8,291 nucleotides of DNA, taken from assembly GCA_018609965.1 (NCBI GenBank), contig JAHENP010000021.1:1-8291 (forward strand), written 5' to 3'. The DNA comes from Haloferacaceae archaeon. Lineage in GTDB: Archaea; Halobacteriota; Halobacteria; Halobacteriales; Haloferacaceae. A model generated the notes under the pieces. It was not told the origin of the DNA. It made no database searches and saw nothing but the letters and a program-made list of their open reading frames with translations. A program made the translations under genes and the position numbers. Below are positions 1-5,839 of the stretch, piece after piece (within the stretch, counting starts at the first letter, position 1; each line of letters begins with the position of its first letter).

Positions 1-1
1 C

Positions 2-196
2 GATCTCGAACCCCACCAGATCGCGGCGTACGTCCGGCGGTTCGGCGAACGGTTCAACGCCTTCTACCGGGAGTGTCCGGTGGTGTCGGCCGACGAGGAG
101 CTGGCGGCCGCGCGGCTCGCGGTCGTCGTCGCCGCACGCCATACGGTCGCCAACGCGCTGAGCGTGCTCGGTGTCGCCGCGCCAGAGTCGATGTAG
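2..196 (+). CDS. argS: Arginyl-tRNA synthetase, C-terminal end (partial)
   Basis: Only the last 64 residues are present; the gene enters from the left edge. ArgRS attaches arginine to tRNA-Arg in the cytoplasm. The visible part is the end of the DALR-type anticodon-binding domain. It contains a helix reading [14 protein letters not shown], then [19 protein letters not shown] and the terminal APESM before TAG. The pattern 'R-L-x-x-V-x-A-x-R-x-x-x-x-N-x-L-x-x-L-G-(I/V)-x-x-P-E-x-M' is the standard ending of class I ArgRS, so family assignment rests on that signature. The catalytic domain lies outside the window. Its final codons are also the first unit of a 20-bp tandem repeat that continues past the stop. 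Nothing suggests the gene is broken. Confidence 0.93.
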   Translation, partial: DLEPHQIAAYVRRFGERFNAFYRECPVVSADEELAAARLAVVVAARHTVANALSVLGVAAPESM

Positions 197-272
197 CCGC
201 TCCTGGGTCGATGTCGTCGCGCCAGAGTCGACGTTATCGCTTCCGGGTCGATGTCGTCACTCCTGGCTCGGC
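173..272 (+). repeat. Five imperfect 20-bp tandem repeats across the argS stop codon
   Basis: Units begin at 173, 193, 213, 233 and 253, each opening with GT and most ending GTCGAT or a variant. Units 1 and 3 match at 18 of 20 positions. Units 2 and 4 match at about 15 of 20, so the array can also be read as a 40-bp unit. The first unit codes for the last residues of argS, and the TAG lies at the start of the second. The third unit copies the argS tail DNA (GCCAGAGTCGA). This suggests local tandem duplication of the 3' end of argS. No function is evident. Confidence 0.75.
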
Positions 273-297
273 GTCGGCGGCGACAGTCCGCGTTGGC

Positions 298-429
298 TCA
301 GACCGGGAGAAACACTGTCGCCAGCAACGAGCCGCCCACTGCTCGGACGACGTAGGCGCCGCCGCCGAGCGTCAACAGGAGGAAGACGAGAATCCACCAC
401 AGCGGCACGCTGTCGTCCACGTCGCTCAT
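298..429 (-). CDS. Small membrane protein, 43 residues (hypothetical)
   Basis: A short frame, ATG to TGA, predicts a 43-residue protein. It has an acidic N-terminus (MSDVDDS), then a hydrophobic helix at about residues 9-29 (WWILVFLLLTLGGGAYVV). A second weakly hydrophobic stretch, about 31-43, ends VFLPV. This is the composition of a haloarchaeal single- or double-pass membrane peptide. Support for a real gene comes from a TATA-like element centred about 27 nt upstream of the ATG, which would give a leaderless transcript, and from lack of overlap with neighbours. It lies 57 nt downstream of the MinD-like gene on the same strand, so read-through from that gene is also possible. I recognise no family and assign no function. 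Confidence 0.6.
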   Translation of the reverse strand: MSDVDDSVPLWWILVFLLLTLGGGAYVVRAVGGSLLATVFLPV

Positions 430-450
430 ACCACAGCCAGACGGTGCCGG

Positions 451-460
451 CTGTAAGAAG
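451..460 (-). promoter_or_regulatory. TATA-like promoter element for the 43-residue membrane protein
   Basis: On the - strand this reads CTTCTTACAG, centred about 27 nt before the ATG at 429. That is the spacing expected for a leaderless haloarchaeal promoter. Assignment is by position and AT content only. Confidence 0.4.
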
Positions 461-486
461 CTCTCGGTTCGGCCTCGGCCGGGCGA

Positions 487-1854
487 TCAGGAACGGAACA
501 GCCGACCGAGGAACCCGCCGTCGTCGTCCTCCTGGTCGTCCTCCTGGTCGTCCTCCTGGTCGTCCTCCGAAAAGGGGATCGCGTCCTCGTCGATCTCGTA
601 CTCGACGGCGTTGCCGCGGTCCGTCTCCTCACGCGAGATTGCCGACTCCGGCACCGTCTCCCCGAGCACCGTCCGGCGGGCTTCTGCGGCAGCCGGGTCT
701 TCCTCGCCGTCGCCGTCGTCCCGGATGATGACCCCGTCGTCGTCGATCCGCTCGTCCGGCGCCGGCTCTGAGTCCGCCTCACCGGTGTCTGTAGGCTCCG
801 ACGACTCCGTCGCCGGTGTCGACTCCGCAGCCGGCGTGTCCCGCCGGCTGTCGGGTGCCCCGCGAGGAACGTCTCCGTGTTGCGGGCCGCCGTCTGTGGC
901 GTCGCTCGCGCCGGGCTCGGCGGGCGACCGTTCGGCCGCGGTGCTCTCGTCGGCCCCGCCTGCAGTGTCGGCCCCGCGGCTGACATTTGTCTCGCCCGCA
1001 GTGTCGGCTCTACGGCTGGCGTCTGCGTCCCCCGCAGTGTCGGCTCCACGACTGACATCTGCGTCGTTCGCAGTGTCGGCCCCGCGGCTGGTGTCTGCGC
1101 CACGAACGGCGTCGGTCGCGCCCGTTCCGGCGCGTGCGTCGTCGACCTCCGGCGGCGGCGGGACCCGTTCGACGGCGAGTCGGGAGGCGAGACGGCGGAA
1201 CGCCAACGCCACGTCGCCGCCGGGAGATCGGACGGTGATCGGCTCGCCGATGGCACTGCCAGCGGCCAGTTCGCGGGACTCCGGAATCCGGCCGAGCAAC
1301 GGCGCACCCACCTCCGGGTCGGCGCTGTCGTCGCGCGCGCGGTTGACCGCGACGCCGGCGACGGTGCCGCCGAGTTCCCGCGTCAGCGCCAACGACTTCC
1401 GGGTCGCCGACAGCGCGTCGCGGTCGGGCGTGGTGACGAGTAAGACGCCGTCCGCCAGCGAGAGCGGGAGTGCGCTCTCGTGTGTCAGCCCGGCGCTCGT
1501 GTCGACGACGATGTAGTCGACACCGGAGACGGTCGACAGCGCCGCGCCGAGCTGCGCCGGGTCCGCACGACGAAACGAGTCGAGATCGTCGCGCCCGGGG
1601 ACGACGTAGATTCCGTGTGGCCCCTCGTAGGCGGCCGCCGACAGCGTCGCCTCGCCCGCCAACACGTCGTGGATCGTCGGGTCGTCGGAGCCGGGCGTGA
1701 CCCCCAGCGCCGGACCGAGGTTCGGGGTGCCGATGTCACCGTCGACCGCCACCACGCTGTGGCCCGCGGCCGCGAGCGTCGCGGCGAGGTTGGCGGCGGT
1801 CGTGGTCTTCCCGACCCCGCCCTTCGCACCCGAGATGGCGTAAACGTCCGGCAT
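487..1854 (-). CDS. MinD/ParA-family P-loop ATPase with long acidic repeat tail and C-terminal membrane-targeting motif
   Basis: Residues 1-230 form a MinD/ParA (SIMIBI) ATPase. The deviant Walker A, with signature lysine K11, is KGGVGKTT (11-18); the switch I region is VDGDIGTPNL (37-46); Walker B is YIVVDTSAGL (114-123). Such proteins dimerise on ATP at the membrane and position cellular machinery. Residues 231-445 are a low-complexity acidic tail absent from ordinary MinD (about 260 residues). The tail holds four 12-residue repeats (257-304) and a run of EDDQ tetrapeptides (430-445). The last residues, GGFLGRLFRS, closely resemble the amphipathic membrane-targeting helix that ends E. coli MinD (KGFLKRLFGG). 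From memory, Haloferax MinD4, which oscillates and positions archaella and chemosensory arrays, is a MinD with an extended tail, so this may be its counterpart; I have not verified that. The start is supported by GGAGG 8 nt upstream and a TATA box at about -29. ATPase family confident, paralogue tentative. Confidence 0.9.
   Translation of the reverse strand: MPDVYAISGAKGGVGKTTTAANLAATLAAAGHSVVAVDGDIGTPNLGPALGVTPGSDDPTIHDVLAGEATLSAAAYEGPHGIYVVPGRDDLDSFRRADPAQLGAALSTVSGVDYIVVDTSAGLTHESALPLSLADGVLLVTTPDRDALSATRKSLALTRELGGTVAGVAVNRARDDSADPEVGAPLLGRIPESRELAAGSAIGEPITVRSPGGDVALAFRRLASRLAVERVPPPPEVDDARAGTGATDAVRGADTSRGADTANDADVSRGADTAGDADASRRADTAGETNVSRGADTAGGADESTAAERSPAEPGASDATDGGPQHGDVPRGAPDSRRDTPAAESTPATESSEPTDTGEADSEPAPDERIDDDGVIIRDDGDGEEDPAAAEARRTVLGETVPESAISREETDRGNAVEYEIDEDAIPFSEDDQEDDQEDDQEDDDGGFLGRLFRS
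520..567 (-). repeat. 12-bp tandem repeat coding EDDQ tetrapeptides in the MinD-like tail
   Basis: The + strand 12-mer CTGGTCGTCCTC occurs three times in a row and then degrades. It encodes Glu-Asp-Asp-Gln repeated just before the C-terminal membrane-targeting motif. Perfect in-frame 12-mers can change copy number by slippage without shifting frame, so the length of this acidic spacer may vary between strains. Confidence 0.8.
943..1104 (-). repeat. 36-bp degenerate tandem repeat in the MinD-like tail
   Basis: Four 12-residue units (RGADTANDADVS, RGADTAGDADAS, RRADTAGETNVS, RGADTAGGADES; residues 257-304) are preceded by a half unit, RGADTS. The units are in frame, so expansion keeps the protein open. 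The composition (Ala, Asp, Gly, Thr, Ser) suggests a disordered linker between the ATPase and the terminal membrane motif. Confidence 0.8.
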
Positions 1855-1862
1855 CGCTTCTT

Positions 1863-1886
1863 CCTCCGTTGCACGCCCCTATAAAT
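1863..1886 (-). promoter_or_regulatory. Shine-Dalgarno and TATA box of the MinD-like gene
   Basis: On the - strand GGAGG (1863-1867) lies 8 nt before the ATG, and ATTTATA (1880-1886) is centred about 29 nt before it. A start site 25 nt past the TATA box would fall almost at the ATG. The transcript may therefore be leaderless, and the GGAGG may matter only for longer transcripts. Confidence 0.6.
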
Positions 1887-2016
1887 CTGAGTCCCGTCTG
1901 GCCGCCCCGACGGATCGACCCGAGACGTGTCGGTTAAATTTCACTCTCCGTCACCCCCCGTTTCTGGTGGAACAACGGACAGAAGCCTCAACCCGTCGCC
2001 GCGACCAGAACGTCTC

Positions 2017-2817
2017 GTGACAGTCGCAGATCTCCACCTCCACACGACCGTCTCCGACGGCGTGTTGACACTCGACGAGCTGCCGGCCGCGGCCGAGAGA
2101 GCCGGCGTTGAGGCCGTCGCCGTCACCGACCACGACCGCTACCACCCGGGGCTCGACGAGCCGGTCCAACGGATCGAGGGAGTGACGGTGATCCGCGGGA
2201 TCGAGCTTCGCGTCGACGCCGGTGACCAGCGTGTCGATCTCCTCGGCTACGGGCTCCGGGAGACGGGCGCACTGGCCGCCGAGTGTGACCGCATCCAACG
2301 CGACCGGCAGTCCCGCGGCCGGCGGATGGTCGAACGGGTGGAAGCCGAGACCGGGGCCGAACTCGACGTGGAGATCGCGCCCGGACTCGGCCGGCCGGAC
2401 ATCGCCCGCGCGGTCGAAGAGAGTGACGCGCCGTACGACTACGGCGGTGCCTTCGACGAGCTGATCGGGAACGACCGGCCGTGTTACGTCTCCCGAGACG
2501 TGCCGACCGTCGAGGAAGCCGTCCCGTTGCTCAGAGAGGCGTGTGCGGTCGTCGGGCTGGCACACCCGTTCCGGTACGACGACCCCGCGGCGGCGTTGGC
2601 GCTCGTCACCGACCACGATCTCGACGCCGTCGAACGGTTCTACCCGTACGGCCACGACCCCGATCTCGGGCCGCTCGACGAGTTGTTCACAGACGAGGAG
2701 CTGTTGTGGACGGGTGGGAGCGACGCACACGACCGGACGCTCGGCGTCGCCGGTCCCGCGGGCGACGACTGGGCGCAGATCCGGGCGGCGCTGGGGATCG
2801 ACGAACAGGCCGGCTGA
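2017..2817 (+). CDS. PHP-domain metal-dependent phosphoesterase
   Basis: This 266-residue protein fits the stand-alone PHP family (COG0613, TrpH/YciV type), cytoplasmic enzymes that hydrolyse nucleotide or oligonucleotide phosphates at a multi-metal site. Ligand motifs appear in order: DLHLHT with H7 and H9, D14 in SDG, TDHD with H39, E63 in GIEL, H183 in AHP, and GSDAHD with D236 and H238. Many homologues have His in a GRPH motif; here residues 125-128 read GRPD, so a putative ligand is Asp. I chose the GTG at 2017 because the PHP fold begins there (MTVADLHLHT). An in-frame GTG at 1927 would add 30 residues of non-domain sequence running through AT-rich, promoter-like DNA. The gene is divergent from the MinD-like gene and converges on RNase Z with 12 nt between stops. 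The substrate is unknown. Confidence 0.88.
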   Translation: MTVADLHLHTTVSDGVLTLDELPAAAERAGVEAVAVTDHDRYHPGLDEPVQRIEGVTVIRGIELRVDAGDQRVDLLGYGLRETGALAAECDRIQRDRQSRGRRMVERVEAETGAELDVEIAPGLGRPDIARAVEESDAPYDYGGAFDELIGNDRPCYVSRDVPTVEEAVPLLREACAVVGLAHPFRYDDPAAALALVTDHDLDAVERFYPYGHDPDLGPLDELFTDEELLWTGGSDAHDRTLGVAGPAGDDWAQIRAALGIDEQAG

Positions 2818-2829
2818 GTCGCCCCGTCG

Positions 2830-3753
2830 TTAGGACTGGAACGACACCTCGATCTCGTCGCCGTCGTCGGGGAGCGTGACCGCGCCGTCGAAGACCGCCT
2901 CGGCCTCGGCGACGAGTTCGTGTGTGCGACCGGCGTACCGCGAGGAGACGTGTGTGAGTGCGAGGTGCCGGACGCCCGCGCGTGCGGCGATCTCGCCTGC
3001 CTCGCGAGCGGTGGCGTGACCCGTCGAGCGCGCGCGGTCGACAGCCTCGTCGACGAAGGTGGCGTCGTGGATCAACAGGTCCGCGCCGTCGGCGACCGAC
3101 TCCGTCGCTGCGACCGGGCGCGTGTCGCCGGTGTAGACGACCGTCCGGCCGGGGCGGGGGTCGCCGACGACCGCCTCGGGTTGGATCACGCGGCCGTCGT
3201 GTTCCACCGGTTCGCCGTCGTGGAGCCGGCCGTACTTCGGACCGGGGGGAATCCCCAGTTCCTCCTCGGCCCGTTGGCGGTCGAACCGCCCTTTCCGGTC
3301 GTCCTCGACGAGCGCGTAGCCGACGGCCGTCGTCCGGTGTTCCGTCGCGAACGTCCGCACCTCGAACCCCTCGCCGGACAACGCGACCGTGTCCGGCTCG
3401 TTCTCGATGATCCGGACGGGGAACGACGGGGTCGTCCCGCCGGCGTGGACCAACGACTGGAGTTCCCGGCGCGTCCCGGGCGGGCCGTGGATCGCGAGCC
3501 CGGCCTCGCGGTCGTTGAACCCCATCGACTGGACGAGTCCGGGAATGCCGAGCACGTGGTCGCCGTGGAGGTGTGTGACGAACAGGTGTGAGACGTCGAA
3601 CCCGGTGCCGAACCGCATCATCTGGCGTTGGGTCCCGCCACCCCAGTCGAACAACAACGACTCCCCCTTGCGGTTGACGTGGACCGCGCTGGGGGCGCGC
3701 TTAACCGTCGGCACCGCGCCACTCGTGCCGAGAAACGTCACTCGGAGTGTCAT
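2830..3753 (-). CDS. rnz: Ribonuclease Z (tRNA 3'-processing endonuclease)
   Basis: This 307-residue metallo-beta-lactamase-fold enzyme cuts the 3' trailer from pre-tRNA in the cytoplasm. The N-terminal signature is FLGTSGAVPT. The zinc motif THLHGDH (60-66) gives H61, H63, D65 and H66; further ligands are H139 in TEH, D210 in YTGDTRP and H268 in THVSSRY. The Gly/Pro-rich GIPPGPKYG (168-176) corresponds to the flexible-arm region of short-form RNase Z. Length is normal for the short archaeal/bacterial form (about 300). I chose ATG 3753 because the conserved strand MTLRVTFLGT starts there; an upstream ATG at 3849 would add 32 unrelated residues and overlap the next gene. It lies 61 nt downstream of a small membrane-protein gene on the same strand. 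No good promoter box was found. Confidence 0.93.
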   Translation of the reverse strand: MTLRVTFLGTSGAVPTVKRAPSAVHVNRKGESLLFDWGGGTQRQMMRFGTGFDVSHLFVTHLHGDHVLGIPGLVQSMGFNDREAGLAIHGPPGTRRELQSLVHAGGTTPSFPVRIIENEPDTVALSGEGFEVRTFATEHRTTAVGYALVEDDRKGRFDRQRAEEELGIPPGPKYGRLHDGEPVEHDGRVIQPEAVVGDPRPGRTVVYTGDTRPVAATESVADGADLLIHDATFVDEAVDRARSTGHATAREAGEIAARAGVRHLALTHVSSRYAGRTHELVAEAEAVFDGAVTLPDDGDEIEVSFQS

Positions 3754-3814
3754 TCGTTCTCGGAAGCCAGGCGTCTGCGGCGGGAAACGCTGTCGGAGAC
3801 AGAACGGTGTCGTG

Positions 3815-4048
3815 TCACTCTTCGACGCGGTCGAGGTACAGTCCAACACCCGCCATGCCGAGGACGAACAGTCCGAACAGGCCGACCACGACGATCCCGC
3901 CGGGCTCCTGGAGGACGACCCCGCCGGCCTCCTCGGGCGTCGGATCGGTGGTGTACCGAGAGCCGACGACGACGAGGAGCACGACGAACGACGCGGCCGC
4001 CGCCAGCGAGACGGCGATCTTCCGACGCATGTCGGCGTCGATCTCCAT
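3815..4048 (-). CDS. Small two-helix membrane protein (hypothetical)
   Basis: The 77-residue product has a short polar N-terminus (MEIDADMRRK) and a first membrane helix at about residues 9-29 (IAVSLAAAASFVVLLVVVG). A polar loop containing DPTPEE follows, then a second helix at about 48-71 (GIVVVGLFGLFVLGMAGVGL) and the charged end LDRVEE. It is likely an integral cytoplasmic-membrane protein. I chose the ATG at 4048, not the one at 4075, because a T-rich promoter element sits 27 nt before it and the upstream option would place that element inside the gene. It lies 51 nt beyond the Hjc stop on the same strand and before RNase Z. I do not recognise a named family with confidence and assign no function. 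Confidence 0.75.
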   Translation of the reverse strand: MEIDADMRRKIAVSLAAAASFVVLLVVVGSRYTTDPTPEEAGGVVLQEPGGIVVVGLFGLFVLGMAGVGLYLDRVEE

Positions 4049-4070
4049 GCGCTCCGCTTTCTGTGGCCGC

Positions 4071-4080
4071 CGCAAAAACG
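4071..4080 (-). promoter_or_regulatory. TATA-like element for the two-helix membrane protein
   Basis: On the - strand it reads CGTTTTTGCG, centred about 27 nt before the ATG at 4048. It lies in the gap after the Hjc stop codon, so this gene can be transcribed independently as a leaderless mRNA. Confidence 0.45.
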
Positions 4081-4099
4081 CTTCGAAGCGTCTGTTGGC

Positions 4100-4618
4100 T
4101 CACAGGATTTCCGCCGCCTCCTCGACGGACATCGTTCCCTGTTCGACCGCGGTCAACACCCCGCGGACGCCGTCGGTCGGGTCGGGTTCCGAGACACCGT
4201 CCTCGTCCAGTCGGGTCTGTTCGGACTTGCCGGCCAACGCCGGGATGTCCTCGCCGTCGGCGAGCGCGCGGTCCTTCTTCACGCGTTTGTTGCCGCTGTC
4301 GGTCGTGTGGAGATCCGCCGGGTGGAAGAACGCCCAGTCCTCGCGGTCGAACCGCGCGCCGATACGGGCCTTCGCGCCGAAGCTGCGGGCGAAGTAGATC
4401 AACGACTCCACCTCCTCGGCGTCGAGATAGATCGGGCGGCCAGAGGAGGACTTCGCCTCCACCGCGTAGAACCGCTCGCCGTCACCCGCGAGCACGTCCG
4501 GCAGGTCACGCTCCGTGGCGGCGCCGCTGGCCGGCGCGCGCATCACCGCGAACCCCGCCTCGTCGAGCCGGTTCACCAGCTCGCGTTCCCGACGGTCACC
4601 CTTCGCGTTGCTCGACAT
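4100..4618 (-). CDS. hjc: Archaeal Holliday junction resolvase Hjc
   Basis: Hjc is a homodimeric, Mg-dependent nuclease that cuts four-way DNA junctions during recombination and fork repair. The 172-residue product aligns by eye with Pyrococcus Hjc. RERELV carries E11, LPDVLAG carries D41 and YAVEAKSS carries E54 and K56, matching the E-(12+)-D-x(n)-E-x-K nuclease core. S31 sits in the APASG loop, equivalent to the conserved Ser of that region. Helices after [18 protein letters not shown] fit the family. The protein runs about 50 residues beyond the compact Pyrococcus enzyme (about 123 residues), ending in an acidic linker and a short helix (VEEAAEIL). The ATG at 4618 has GGAGG 8 nt upstream and a TATA-like box near -28. 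Family assignment is strong; the role of the tail is unknown. Confidence 0.93.
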   Translation of the reverse strand: MSSNAKGDRRERELVNRLDEAGFAVMRAPASGAATERDLPDVLAGDGERFYAVEAKSSSGRPIYLDAEEVESLIYFARSFGAKARIGARFDREDWAFFHPADLHTTDSGNKRVKKDRALADGEDIPALAGKSEQTRLDEDGVSEPDPTDGVRGVLTAVEQGTMSVEEAAEIL

Positions 4619-4641
4619 CGCTGTTCCCTCCGGCCGTCAGA

Positions 4642-4651
4642 GTGATAAACA
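4642..4651 (-). promoter_or_regulatory. TATA-like promoter element of hjc
   Basis: On the - strand it reads TGTTTATCAC, centred about 28 nt before the hjc ATG. This is the spacing of a leaderless haloarchaeal promoter. GGAGG at 4627-4631 lies between it and the start codon. Confidence 0.55.
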
Positions 4652-4693
4652 CGCGGCTCCCGGGAAGCGTGGGTGTCGATGTCGGGAGCCGTC

Positions 4694-4772
4694 GAGGGTG
4701 CCGCCGGCGGAGGGTGCCGGTGCTGTCGGCAGACCACGCCGACGACGGTGGCGGCGGAGGGTGCCGCCGGCG
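4694..4772. repeat. Exact 16-nt direct repeat upstream of hjc
   Basis: GAGGGTGCCGCCGGCG occurs at 4694-4709 and 4757-4772, 63 nt apart. A partial third copy, GAGGGTGCCGG, lies at 4710-4720. The repeats fill most of the 175-nt gap between the hjc start and the DUF5789 stop. No function is evident. Confidence 0.6.
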
Positions 4773-4793
4773 ACTGTCGCTAGCTGGAGTCGC

Positions 4794-5078
4794 TCAGAAG
4801 GAGACCGGCGTCGGGCCGTCCTCGCCGACGGCGGGCGCGTCGCGGTCGCTGTAGCCGAGCCGACCGACCGCGCCGGCCGGCAGCCCACAGAACAACGCCG
4901 CCCGGAGCGCCTCGTAGCTCTCGTACTCCTCGTCGCCCGCCCGTTCCAACACGGTCGTCACCGTGGTCTCGCCGTCGGGCAGCTCGACCGCGCGGTCGCC
5001 GTGTTCTGCACACACCTGCTCGCGTGTGGTCGGGTACTCCGCGGACTCGAACAGCCGTGCCGTCTCTCCCAAGCGCAT
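4794..5078 (-). CDS. DUF5789 family protein
   Basis: The 94-residue acidic protein begins MRLGETARLFESAEYPTT, continues VELPDGETTVTTVLERAG and YESYEALRAALFCGLP, and ends with GRLGYSDRDAPAVGE. This order (LFE..EYP..., ELPdG, a helix, GR.GYSDRDpP..GE) is what I recall of DUF5789, a small haloarchaeal family of unknown function. It has no membrane segment and no signal peptide, so it is likely cytoplasmic. The ATG at 5078 is chosen because the family motif starts there and a TATA-like element lies 27 nt upstream; a longer frame from 5201 would run through that promoter. Two cysteines (C46-type and C85-type positions) are not arranged as a metal site. Family assignment is from memory of the motif pattern; the function is unknown. 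Confidence 0.82.
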   Translation of the reverse strand: MRLGETARLFESAEYPTTREQVCAEHGDRAVELPDGETTVTTVLERAGDEEYESYEALRAALFCGLPAGAVGRLGYSDRDAPAVGEDGPTPVSF

Positions 5079-5101
5079 CGTGTGTCGACAGCCGCGCCGT
5101 A

Positions 5102-5108
5102 TTCTTAA
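5102..5108 (-). promoter_or_regulatory. TATA-like promoter element of the DUF5789 gene
   Basis: On the - strand it reads TTAAGAA, centred about 27 nt before the ATG at 5078, inside an otherwise GC-rich gap. It supports the short start and a leaderless mRNA. Confidence 0.5.
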
Positions 5109-5197
5109 CGATTGTCCATGCAGAACCTTCGACTGGGCAGAGGTATTTGGACACCTTAGTCGTCCTCCAATGAGACGGTGTGGCGTGACGGGTGGTG

Positions 5198-5506
5198 TCA
5201 CTCGACCGCGTCGGTGTCGTCGATCCGCCGGGAGACGTAGATCACCAGTGAGAGCGGGACGCCGAGGACGACTGCCATCGTCACGCCGCCGAAGACGGCG
5301 AAACCGGCCTGCGTCGCCGGCAGCGGGACGACGCCGAACAGCTCCGGGCGCATCAGCCCGTCGACGAACGTCGCGGTCAACACGCCGGCAGTCGCCCCGA
5401 CCCCGACCAAGGCGACGTACAGGCCGACGACGAACCGCCGGCCACGGGTGTCGTCCGCGTCGCTGCCGTCTGCCGGTCCGTCCGGTTGCTCTCCGGGCAC
5501 GTTCAC
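5198..5506 (-). CDS. Haloarchaeal multi-helix membrane protein (hypothetical)
   Basis: The 102-residue product has a polar, acidic N-terminus (to about residue 23), a first helix at about 25-46 (VVGLYVALVGVGATAGVLTA), an amphipathic loop (LMRPELFGVVPLPAT) and a second long helix at about 66-90 (GFAVFGGVTMAVVLGVPLSL). It then ends in the basic/acidic tail YVSRRIDDTDAVE. It should sit in the cytoplasmic membrane. From memory, haloarchaea carry a similar small protein labelled 'cox cluster protein', but no oxidase genes are visible here and I do not press that. Two GTG starts are possible (5506 or 5500); a CTTAGG box at about 5525-5530 is 28 nt before the second, which favours 5500 if the mRNA is leaderless. 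It is divergent from the 28-residue ORF. Confidence 0.78.
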   Translation of the reverse strand: MNVPGEQPDGPADGSDADDTRGRRFVVGLYVALVGVGATAGVLTATFVDGLMRPELFGVVPLPATQAGFAVFGGVTMAVVLGVPLSLVIYVSRRIDDTDAVE

Positions 5507-5586
5507 GACGAGGCGGGGCCGCCTCCTAAGTGCCGTCCTTCGGCGCGCCCCGACGGACTTTCGGGTGTGCGGACCACACCGACGGT

Positions 5587-5673
5587 ATGGACGAGACCGA
5601 CATCTTGGGGCTGGTGCTCGGCGGCGTCGCCCTGCTCATGTTCGCAACCGGCCTGATTCTGGTGTTCCAGTAG
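5587..5673 (+). CDS. Tiny single-helix membrane protein, 28 residues
   Basis: The frame ATG to TAG encodes 28 residues: a polar start (MDETDI), then one continuous hydrophobic helix (LGLVLGGVALLMFATGLILV) and FQ. It would be an integral membrane peptide. The helix length (about 20) is exactly that of one membrane span, and the acidic N-terminus is typical of conserved haloarchaeal microproteins, which argues for a real gene despite its size. The upstream region has only a weak T-containing element (ACTTTC) near -27. It is divergent from the membrane-protein gene on its left and is the last chromosomal-looking gene before the accessory block. No family is recognised. Confidence 0.55.
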   Translation: MDETDILGLVLGGVALLMFATGLILVFQ

Positions 5674-5839
5674 CAGCGTCGTTCACTGCCGCGTGTCGGA
5701 CGCGAGCGGTGAGAGGAGACGCCGGGTTCAAGCCTGGAGAATCGGGGTCCAAGTTGTCGGCCTCGGTGTTGTCTGGCGATTCGATCGTTTCTTCGAGGTC
5801 AGTGACACGGCTCGACAGTTCGGCGCGATCCCGACCGGC
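5636..5839 (-). pseudogene. Coding-like continuation of the coiled-coil gene after an in-frame TGA
   Basis: Reading the same frame past the TGA of the coiled-coil gene (at 5840-5842) gives AGRDRAELSSRVTDLEETIE, then an acidic Asp/Pro/Asn-rich linker (ESPDNTEADNLDPDSPGLNP), with no further stop until 5636. The first 25 or so residues continue the heptad-like pattern of the upstream protein, and the rest looks like a haloarchaeal linker. One base change (TGA from CGA) would restore an Arg and join the two parts. The frame beyond about 5690 runs over the end of the opposite 28-residue ORF and is probably not coding. I read this as the cut-off middle of an originally longer protein. Confidence 0.5.
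5687..5698. repeat. Left copy of a 12-nt direct repeat bounding the accessory block
   Basis: TGCCGCGTGTCG occurs here, 13 nt after the stop of the 28-residue ORF. It occurs again at 8140-8151, 2 nt from the stop of the right-hand chromosomal-looking gene. It may be a target-site duplication or short attachment site. No integrase or transposase was identified, so chance cannot be excluded. Confidence 0.35.

Noticed and set aside
943..1104. Regular 36-bp units resembling a CRISPR array
   Set aside because: Units are contiguous without spacers, degenerate, and in frame within the MinD-like gene.
611..1516. Long open frames on + and other frames opposite the MinD-like gene (also 426-1307, 877-1443)
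   Set aside because: They are Arg/Ser-rich antisense shadows of a GC-rich gene and match no family.
1927..2016. Upstream GTG start adding 30 residues to the PHP protein
   Set aside because: The added segment is not part of the PHP fold and covers AT-rich promoter-like DNA. The domain begins exactly at GTG 2017.
4679..4783. 34-residue + strand ORF with CxCC
   Set aside because: It is built on the GC-rich 16-nt repeats and has no promoter.
5114..5153. TGTCCA and TGGACA inverted repeat between two genes
   Set aside because: Six-nt arms with a loop of nearly 30 nt and no T-run do not support a terminator or RNA gene.
5722..5745. GGGTTCAAGCC, like a tRNA T-loop and a possible integration target
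   Set aside because: The flanking bases do not pair as a T stem and no acceptor or anticodon arms fit. The bases are explained by the coding-like frame PGLNP on the - strand.
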